From Parvularcula sp038745625 (GTDB lineage: Bacteria > Pseudomonadota > Alphaproteobacteria > Caulobacterales > Parvularculaceae): DNA of 10,427 bases. The DNA lies in assembly GCA_038745625.1 (NCBI GenBank), contig JBCDLG010000100.1:1-10427 (forward strand), read 5' to 3'. Numbering within the stretch: the stretch's first letter is position 1; every line of letters begins with the position of its first letter. Under the pieces are notes generated by a model. It worked only from the letters and a program-made list of their open reading frames with translations. It did no database searches and was not told the DNA's origin. The position numbers were made by a program, and so were the translations under genes. This document shows, in pieces, positions 5,362 to 10,427 of this stretch.

Positions 5362-6852
5362 ATGAGTGAAACCCAGGACGTCCAGGTCGAGGACGTCACC
5401 GATCAGGCCCCGACCGCCCCGGCGGAGGCGCCTGCTCCTGCTGAACCTGTTGCCGAAGACGCCGCCGCGGAGACCCCCGAGGCGATCCCTGCTGATGCGC
5501 CGGTCGATATCAAATTCGCTGACCTCGGCCTTGATGAGAAGCTCCTCAAAGGCATCATCGACGCTGGCTACGACACGCCAACACCGATCCAAGCCAAAGC
5601 GATCCCTGAGGCGCTAAAAGGCCGTGACGTGCTCGGCATCGCCCAGACGGGGACGGGCAAGACGGCGGCTTTCACCATTCCGATGATCCACCGGCTGTCT
5701 CGCGGCCGGGCCAAGGCGCGGATGCCGCGGACCCTGATCCTTGCGCCGACCCGCGAGCTTGCTGCCCAGGTGTCGGAGAGCTTCGAGAAGTACGGCAAGT
5801 ATCACAAACTTTCGATGGCGCTGCTCATCGGCGGTGTGAGCTTTAAGGACCAAGAGATCGCGCTCACCCGCGGCGTCGATGTTCTGATCGCAACGCCTGG
5901 GCGTCTGATTGATCATTTTGAGCGCGGTAAGCTGCTCCTCACGGGTGTTGAGGTGATGGTGGTCGATGAAGCTGACCGCATGCTCGACATGGGCTTTATC
6001 CCCGACATCGAGAAGATCTTTGGACTGACACCTTTCACGCGGCAGACGCTGTTCTTTTCAGCCACGATGCCCGCAGAGATCACGCGGCTCACGGATCAAT
6101 TCCTGTCGGCGCCCGCACGCGTTGAGGTCAGCCGGCCCGCGCAAACCGCGGAAACGATCACCCAACGGATCATCAAACTGCCAAGCTCTGATGAGCGGAC
6201 AAAGCGCGCAACCTTACGTCACCTCATCGAGACGGCAGAAGACCTCAACAATGGTATTATCTTCTGCAACCGGAAGAAGAACGTCGATGTGGTGGCGAAG
6301 TCGCTGCAGAAGCATGGCTTCAACGCTCGCCCGATCCATGGCGACCTCGCCCAATCCTTCCGCATGGAGACGCTGCAGAAATTCCGCGATGGCGAGCTGA
6401 AACTCCTTGTCGCCTCAGACGTCGCAGCCCGCGGCCTTGATATTCCCGAGGTGAGCCACGTCTTTAATTTCTCCGTACCCGTCAATTCTGACGACTATGT
6501 CCACCGTATCGGCCGGACAGGGCGCGCAGGCCGCAAAGGCACAGCGTTGATGATGGTCTGTCCGGGTGATGAGAAAGCCTTTGATGCGGTCCTTAAAACC
6601 ACGGGCATGGACGGGATCGAGGCGCTTGATCTCGGCGATTTCTTTGACGGCATCAAAGATCAGCCCAAAGAGCGCGAAGCGCGCGGAGACCGCCGCGGAC
6701 GGGATCGTTCCGACCGCGGAGACAGAGGCGACCGCCGCGAACGCGGTCGACGTGCGCGCGAAGAGCGCGATTTCCCTTCGATGAAGCACGCCGACGATGT
6801 CAAAGGCTTCGGCGACCACGTCCCTGACTTTATGAACGCAGGCGCGGCCTAG
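5362..6852 (+). CDS. DEAD-box ATP-dependent RNA helicase, RhlE-like
   Basis: This is a cytoplasmic ATP-dependent RNA unwinding protein of 496 aa, likely acting in ribosome assembly, mRNA turnover or cold adaptation as family members do. All core motifs are present: a Q motif around Phe52 to Gln77, AQTGTGKT (94-101), PTRELA (129-134), TPGR (178-181), VDEAD (201-205), SAT (233-235), ARGLDI (356-361) and HRIGRTGRAGR (381-391). A roughly 50-residue Ala/Pro/Glu-rich disordered N-terminus precedes the core. An Arg/Asp/Gly-rich basic stretch (436-469) follows it and probably binds RNA. I chose the ATG at 5362 because AGAAGG (5350-5355) lies 6 nt upstream; an open extension to 5272 lacks such support. 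The gene is monocistronic or reads into the downstream secreted-protein gene across 76 bp. Assignment to RhlE over other DEAD-box groups is moderate. Confidence 0.95.
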   Translation: MSETQDVQVEDVTDQAPTAPAEAPAPAEPVAEDAAAETPEAIPADAPVDIKFADLGLDEKLLKGIIDAGYDTPTPIQAKAIPEALKGRDVLGIAQTGTGKTAAFTIPMIHRLSRGRAKARMPRTLILAPTRELAAQVSESFEKYGKYHKLSMALLIGGVSFKDQEIALTRGVDVLIATPGRLIDHFERGKLLLTGVEVMVVDEADRMLDMGFIPDIEKIFGLTPFTRQTLFFSATMPAEITRLTDQFLSAPARVEVSRPAQTAETITQRIIKLPSSDERTKRATLRHLIETAEDLNNGIIFCNRKKNVDVVAKSLQKHGFNARPIHGDLAQSFRMETLQKFRDGELKLLVASDVAARGLDIPEVSHVFNFSVPVNSDDYVHRIGRTGRAGRKGTALMMVCPGDEKAFDAVLKTTGMDGIEALDLGDFFDGIKDQPKEREARGDRRGRDRSDRGDRGDRRERGRRAREERDFPSMKHADDVKGFGDHVPDFMNAGAA

Positions 6853-6862
6853 CCCAGGCCAC

Positions 6863-6880
6863 GAGCTGCCTTCGCAGCTT
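6863..6880 (+). terminator. Hairpin after the helicase stop codon, without a T-run
   Basis: AGCTGC (6864-6869) pairs with GCAGCT (6874-6879) around CTTC, with a G-T closing pair at 6863/6880. It begins 11 bases after the helicase TAG. The following sequence is GACCAAAACC, not a run of T, so intrinsic termination would be weak. It may instead protect the 3' end or act with Rho. Confidence 0.35.
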
Positions 6881-6907
6881 GACCAAAACCCTCCTTCGTC
6901 AAAGAAT
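6879..6907 (+). promoter_or_regulatory. Candidate promoter of the sorting-tail secreted protein
   Basis: TTGACC (6879-6884), a 17-bp spacer and AAGAAT (6902-6907) give a 5/6 match to the sigma70-type -35 and a 4/6 match to the -10. Transcription would start about 15 nt before the ATG at 6929. That leaves room for the strong ribosome site GGAGGGG (6917-6923). Evidence is by eye only. Confidence 0.35.
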
Positions 6908-6928
6908 TATTCGTGAGGAGGGGACCTC

Positions 6929-7885
6929 ATGAAAACGATTGTTCTTGCCGCAAGCATGCTCGTCGCCAGCAGCGGCGCCGCGCAAGCCGCCACCTTGGGC
7001 GTCTCCGGCACGCTCCGATTTTCTGAAGTGATCCTGCTCGGCGGCTTGGAGTTCACCAACCCCAGTGATCCCATGGGCCCGCGGCTCCGCCCTCAGCTTT
7101 CCAGCGCGGCGCTGACAAGCGTTTTGGAGCTGGTCGACGGCGCCTCGTTCCGCTCTTTCGTTGAGTACACTGTCGAGCCAACAAACATCTCGCCGACACC
7201 TGACAGTGTCGCGGACTACAACACCTCCGAGAGCTTTTCGTTGTCTGAGCTCTCCAAGAACGGTCAGACCTTCACCTTTTCAAGGAGCGAAGCGGGTGAA
7301 GGGTGCCAAGACAGCGTCGTGCGGTGCGGCCTTCGGGTCCAGAATGATCTCACGATGATCGGGCCGTTCGACGAAACCAATCCGCTGTTTGAGACGCTTG
7401 GGCGGGGTGATCTTGATTTCCTCCGCTTCTTTGGCGGCCTCTATGAAGATGTGGGCTTCACCTCAGCGCTGGAAGACGCAACCGGCATCATCGCCCAACG
7501 CACCATCGATACAACGGCGGGCGAATTCTCCTTCCCTGTCCCCGTGAATGGTCAACTGAGCTTCGGCGGCACGGGTTGGAGTGTCATCGATAACAACGAC
7601 CCGTTCGATCCTGTTGAGTTCCTCAATGCCGCAAGAGCGACAGGCGGCGGCACTTTTGGCTTGAGCCTCCCCGCGGTGTTTCTCGACCCGACGGGTTTCC
7701 CCGTGGCACCAGAGGATATCACCAACGGCAACGGCCGGGCGCTCGTTCAGTTCGAGATTGAAGATTTTGTGGTGACCGAGACCAACCCCATACCGCTCCC
7801 CGGCGCGGCCCTGTTCTATCTCTCCGTGTGCGCCGCAGGATTCGCGGCGCGGCGGCGGATCAAGCGTCAGCCTGCGGAGGCCTGA
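6929..7885 (+). CDS. Secreted protein of unknown function with VPLPA/PEP-CTERM-like sorting tail
   Basis: I do not recognise a functional domain in this 318-aa protein. Residues 1-21 form a typical Sec signal peptide (MKTIVLAASMLVASSGAAQA, cleavage near AQA-A). The C-terminus has the tripartite layout of exosortase substrates: IPLPGA (288-293), a hydrophobic segment (about 294-306) and an Arg-rich end (RRRIKR, 308-313). In known systems an exosortase or archaeosortase-like enzyme processes such tails, often for extracellular matrix or surface proteins; none is encoded here. The mature part is rich in Phe, Gly, Asp, Ser and Thr, suggesting a beta-rich fold, and has a Cys pair (Cys126, Cys133) that could form a disulfide outside the cytoplasm. 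Cys300 lies in the hydrophobic segment. The ATG at 6929 has a very strong GGAGGGG 5 nt upstream. It converges on the redoxin gene with 3 bp between stops. Confidence 0.85.
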   Translation: MKTIVLAASMLVASSGAAQAATLGVSGTLRFSEVILLGGLEFTNPSDPMGPRLRPQLSSAALTSVLELVDGASFRSFVEYTVEPTNISPTPDSVADYNTSESFSLSELSKNGQTFTFSRSEAGEGCQDSVVRCGLRVQNDLTMIGPFDETNPLFETLGRGDLDFLRFFGGLYEDVGFTSALEDATGIIAQRTIDTTAGEFSFPVPVNGQLSFGGTGWSVIDNNDPFDPVEFLNAARATGGGTFGLSLPAVFLDPTGFPVAPEDITNGNGRALVQFEIEDFVVTETNPIPLPGAALFYLSVCAAGFAARRRIKRQPAEA

Positions 7886-7888
7886 AGC

Positions 7889-8410
7889 TTAGTCGGCTTC
7901 CTTCACCGCCGCTAAGATCGTTTCGACAGCGGGACGGTTCCGATAGCTCTTGGTGTTCGTCGCGTAGTCGTCTTCATAGAGCTTGGCTTCGATCACGCCG
8001 TTTTCATCGACGACAAAGACCGCCGGGTGCGGAATACCGTAGGCGCGGCTGCCGGGGCGGTGCTGTTCATTGAGGAGCCCAAAGGCCTGGATCACCGCTG
8101 AGCCTTCGTCCGCGACGAAGGTACTTTCAATGCTGTGGCTTTCGGCGAAACTCTCCTGCAGCGCTGGCGCATCGTAGCTCACAAAGACGAGCGGCCGGCC
8201 CTCAGCCTCAAAAGCGGCGGCCTGGTCGTCAAGCTCGGTCACCTGGGTCTTACAGTAAGGGCACCAGGACACCGACCGCACAAAGACGATGGTCGCACCT
8301 TCGTCGCCGAGCGCATCGCTCAGAGGCGCCGCATTAGGGATGGTGCTTCCCACCTCCGGGCCGAGATCAGCGGCGGCCAGGGTGAGGCTGAGGAGAAAAG
8401 CAAGAACCAT
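7889..8410 (-). CDS. Exported thioredoxin-like redoxin (AhpC/TSA superfamily)
   Basis: This is a 173-aa thioredoxin-fold protein, probably reducing peroxides or disulfides outside the cytoplasm. Residues 1-14 (MVLAFLLSLTLAAA) look like a short signal peptide or membrane anchor. The active site is Cys50-Pro-Tyr-Cys53 within VSWCPYCKTQ, and the cis-proline region is GIPHPAVFVVDENG (about 125-138). The CxxC arrangement fits a thiol-disulfide oxidoreductase or atypical peroxiredoxin better than a classical 2-Cys peroxiredoxin. I chose the ATG at 8410 because AAAAGGA (minus strand, 8424-8418) precedes it by 7 nt. An in-frame ATG at 8455 has no ribosome site and would place 15 polar residues before the signal. 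It lies 51 bp after the miaA stop on the same strand, so the two are likely co-transcribed. Confidence 0.85.
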   Translation of the reverse strand: MVLAFLLSLTLAAADLGPEVGSTIPNAAPLSDALGDEGATIVFVRSVSWCPYCKTQVTELDDQAAAFEAEGRPLVFVSYDAPALQESFAESHSIESTFVADEGSAVIQAFGLLNEQHRPGSRAYGIPHPAVFVVDENGVIEAKLYEDDYATNTKSYRNRPAVETILAAVKEAD

Positions 8411-8461
8411 CGATGCATCCTTTTGTGCGGCGACCTCTTGTTCGCCGATCGTCATTGAAAG

Positions 8462-9382
8462 TTACGGGACATCCATCGCCGCGCGGGCATGCGCCACCAG
8501 GGGGTCCCTGTCCTTAAACGCGCGCCAGTCGGTTTGGTTCCGAAACCACGTCATCTGCCGCTTGGCAAAGCGCCGGGTCTCCTGTTTGGCCGATGCAGCT
8601 GCGTCCTCAAGGCTTAGCTCGCCCGAAAGATACGCAAGAAGCTCTGGCACGCCGAGCGCTTTCATCACCGGAAGGTCCGGCGCCAGGCCCCGCGCGGCGA
8701 GCACCCGCGCCTCGTCCAAGGCGCCGCGGGCAAGCATGGCCTCGAACCGCGCCTCGCAGCGCCGATAGAGCGCCTCCCGACCGGGGCAGAGAACCAACGG
8801 CAGGACCGGCCCCTCGACTGCCCGCACCCGCGGCTCCTTTTGCCAATCCGAAAGCGATCGACCGGTCTCATCGAACACCGCCAGCGCCCGGATGTGGCGC
8901 TGCTGATCAGCCGGTTCGAGCCGTTCCATCTCAGGATCCACGGAAAGAAGCCGCGAGCGCAGCCCATCGGGACTTGCCAGCCACTCGGCGTTGAGGGCTT
9001 CGGTGATTGCCTGCGCCACCTCCGGGATCGGCGAAAGTCCATCGGTCATCGCTTTCAAATAAAGCCCGGTGCCACCGCAGAGGATCGGCACCTGCCCTCG
9101 CATGCGGACGTCCTCGATCACCGGCTTTGCTTCGCGCGCGAAACGACCCGCAGAGTACCTCTCGCTCCCATCCACATAGCCGTAGAGATGGTGCGGCGCC
9201 CGGGCCTCGTCGTTGGCCGTGGGGCGGGCGCTCAAAACGGCAAGATCCCGGTAGACCTGCATCGAATCCGCGCAGATCACCTCGCCACCAATTGTCTCAG
9301 CCAAAGCCAGCGCAGCCGCGGATTTCCCCGATGCAGTGGGTCCAGCGATCACGATCAACGGGAGATGCTCTTGCAGCGCCAT
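8462..9382 (-). CDS. miaA: tRNA dimethylallyltransferase
   Basis: This cytosolic enzyme transfers a dimethylallyl group to N6 of A37 in tRNAs that read UNN codons (i6A37), which supports reading-frame maintenance. The product is 306 aa, the family's usual length. Visible motifs are the P-loop GPTASGKS (14-21), ADSMQVYR (38-45), the GGTGLYLK region (103-110) and the C-terminal RRFAKRQMTWFRNQ block. The ATG at 9382 is preceded by a modest GAGAG about 8 nt upstream. The gene diverges from grxD across 37 bp, so each gene's promoter must overlap the other gene's 5' end or lie very close. The exported redoxin follows downstream on the same strand. In many proteobacteria miaA sits with hfq or ilv genes; that is not the case here. 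Confidence 0.96.
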   Translation of the reverse strand: MALQEHLPLIVIAGPTASGKSAAALALAETIGGEVICADSMQVYRDLAVLSARPTANDEARAPHHLYGYVDGSERYSAGRFAREAKPVIEDVRMRGQVPILCGGTGLYLKAMTDGLSPIPEVAQAITEALNAEWLASPDGLRSRLLSVDPEMERLEPADQQRHIRALAVFDETGRSLSDWQKEPRVRAVEGPVLPLVLCPGREALYRRCEARFEAMLARGALDEARVLAARGLAPDLPVMKALGVPELLAYLSGELSLEDAAASAKQETRRFAKRQMTWFRNQTDWRAFKDRDPLVAHARAAMDVP

Positions 9383-9419
9383 CCGCGGCTCTCTAGCTCG
9401 TCCTCAACAGGAGATCACC

Positions 9420-9755
9420 ATGACCGACGCTGCGCACGAGACGATCAAAACCGAAATCGACAAGAACGACGTGATGCTTTTCATGAAGGGCACGCCGCAA
9501 TTCCCGCAATGCGGTTTCTCTGCAGCGGTGGTCCAGATCCTCGACTATCTCGGCGTCGAGTACAGCTCGATGAACGTCCTCGCCGACGAGGACATCCGCC
9601 ACGGCATCAAGACCTATTCGGACTGGCCGACGATCCCGCAGATCTACGTCAAAGGCGAGTTCGTCGGCGGCTGCGACATTGTCAAAGAGATGTTCGAGCA
9701 AGGCGAGCTGCGGCCCATGCTCGAAGACAAAGGCATCGCGCTCGCTGCTGAGTAA
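9420..9755 (+). CDS. grxD: Monothiol glutaredoxin of the Grx4 (CGFS) family
   Basis: This is a 111-aa cytosolic protein that binds and transfers [2Fe-2S] clusters with glutathione, usually together with BolA-type partners. The signature CGFS is at 31-34. The glutathione-binding surroundings KGTPQFPQCGFS, WPTIPQIYVKGEF (69-81) and VGGCDIV (82-88) are intact. I chose the ATG at 9420 because AGGAG (9409-9413) lies 6 nt upstream; the open extension to 9336 overlaps miaA on the other strand and lacks support. bolA often precedes this gene in alphaproteobacteria but is absent here, the neighbour being the divergent miaA. The gene converges on the TPR/TonB-like gene with 8 bp between stops. Confidence 0.97.
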   Translation: MTDAAHETIKTEIDKNDVMLFMKGTPQFPQCGFSAAVVQILDYLGVEYSSMNVLADEDIRHGIKTYSDWPTIPQIYVKGEFVGGCDIVKEMFEQGELRPMLEDKGIALAAE

Positions 9756-9763
9756 GCGGACGC

Positions 9764-10427
9764 TCAGCGCCCCACCTCAAATTGCACCGTCGTCCGCACA
9801 TCCTGCGTCACGACGGAGGCACCCTCTACGACACGCTGTTCGTATCTCCAGCGACGAACCGCGGCGACCGCTGAGGCCTCAAAGCACGGGTCTGTGGAGT
9901 CCAGGACCTCGACATCATCGACGGATCCGTCTTCCAGCACATCGAACTTGACCGCCACCGCCTCCATGGATGTCAGTGGACGGACACATCGATCATAACC
10001 TTTGGGGCCGACGCGCCGGATGGGCTGCGCCCTCTCGTGCATCTTATCCAGCATGGATGCCAATCTGATGCCGTGATCCCTACGCTCCGTGCGGCTGGCA
10101 TCACCAGCTTCCAGCGCATTCAACGCAGTCAGGCCTGCCTCGATCGTCTCCGCGTAGATGACATCGGAGTCGAAGGTCTCAAGCGCCATTCGCGCTTCAT
10201 CGTAACGACCCTCCGTGATCAGAATGGCATACCGCAGGCGGCGCTCTAGGAAGGAGTCTTCGGGGTTGTTGGTCGGCCCTATCGCCTCGAGCGCAGAGGA
10301 TAGGTTTCCCTGCAAGGCATAAAGCTCCGCACGGACCAATTGGGCCGTGTTGGCGCCACCAAAAAAGTATTCGGGATAGGTGTGTGTGAGCGCGATCACC
10401 TCATCAGGCCGCTCAGACTGCATAAGC
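9764..10427 (-). CDS. TPR-like protein with TonB C-terminal domain (5' end beyond window)
   Basis: Only the last 220 or so residues are visible. An ATG at 10423 is in frame, but the frame stays open to the edge and helical repeats are already under way, so the true start most likely lies outside. The N-terminal part (about 5-110 of the visible 219 residues) has the Ala/Leu-rich helix pairs of tetratricopeptide-like repeats, for example LVRAELYALQGNLSSALEAI and AILITEGRYDEARMALETF. The C-terminal part (about 150-217) matches a TonB C-terminal domain: AVAVKFDVLEDGSVDDVEVL, then AVAAVRRWRYEQRVVEG. Cys146 and Cys180 flank the start of this domain and could form a disulfide in the periplasm. Proteins of this build in alphaproteobacteria are thought to act in the envelope, but whether this one energises outer-membrane receptors is unknown. 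Confidence 0.8.
   Translation of the reverse strand, partial: LMQSERPDEVIALTHTYPEYFFGGANTAQLVRAELYALQGNLSSALEAIGPTNNPEDSFLERRLRYAILITEGRYDEARMALETFDSDVIYAETIEAGLTALNALEAGDASRTERRDHGIRLASMLDKMHERAQPIRRVGPKGYDRCVRPLTSMEAVAVKFDVLEDGSVDDVEVLDSTDPCFEASAVAAVRRWRYEQRVVEGASVVTQDVRTTVQFEVGR

Noticed and set aside
8411..8455. Upstream ATG at 8455 as the redoxin start
   Set aside because: It has no ribosome site and adds a polar stretch before the hydrophobic signal, while the ATG at 8410 has AAAAGGA at 7 nt.
8840..9751. 303-codon plus-strand open frame crossing miaA and grxD
   Set aside because: It is antisense to miaA and out of frame with grxD, both of which carry full family motifs. The translation is rich in Arg, His and Pro and has no recognisable domain.
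1..10427. Defence island, mobile element, CRISPR or biosynthetic cluster
   Set aside because: All recognised genes are core metabolic, RNA-processing, redox or envelope genes with uniform base composition. No transposase, integrase, repeat array or toxin-like pair is visible.

Overview
The window reads as an ordinary, gene-dense chromosomal segment of a GC-rich alphaproteobacterium. This rests on a class II (plant/mycobacterial-type) DAHP synthase, an RhlE-like DEAD-box helicase, a Grx4-type CGFS glutaredoxin, a VPLPA-type C-terminal sorting tail and a TPR/TonB hybrid protein. A marine Caulobacterales/Parvularculales/Rhodobacterales-like host is a guess from gene flavour and was not tested. 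I see no tRNA, rRNA, CRISPR array, insertion sequence, phage gene, toxin-antitoxin pair or defence system.

Layout. At the left is a 217-bp leader with a strong hairpin (44-89) and a perfect 12-bp tandem duplication (147-170). It is followed by phenylalanine 4-monooxygenase phhA (218-1111, +). The next two genes are on the minus strand and transcribed leftward: class II DAHP synthase (4956-3601) and then an RND-superfamily exporter (about 3495-1108). The exporter's stop codon overlaps that of phhA. A 405-bp divergent intergenic region (4957-5361) separates the DAHP synthase from a DEAD-box RNA helicase (5362-6852, +). This region is rich in inverted repeats and holds a plausible helicase promoter followed at once by a stem-loop.

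A secreted protein with a VPLPA/PEP-CTERM-like tail follows (6929-7885, +). It converges on a minus-strand pair, miaA (9382-8462) followed by an exported thioredoxin-like redoxin (8410-7889). The monothiol glutaredoxin grxD (9420-9755, +) diverges from miaA across only 37 bp. It converges on a TPR/TonB-C-terminal protein that runs off the right edge (9764 to 10427, minus).

How the genes fit together. phhA (Phe to Tyr) and the DAHP synthase (first step of the shikimate pathway) both belong to aromatic amino acid metabolism. The RND exporter lies directly downstream of the DAHP synthase. miaA (tRNA A37 modification), grxD (Fe-S cluster handling) and the redoxin are housekeeping or redox functions. 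Nothing here compels a novel system. The items most worth a second look are the structured leader regions (phhA, DAHP synthase, helicase), the asymmetric RND exporter beside the aromatic genes, and the three near-zero convergent gene junctions.
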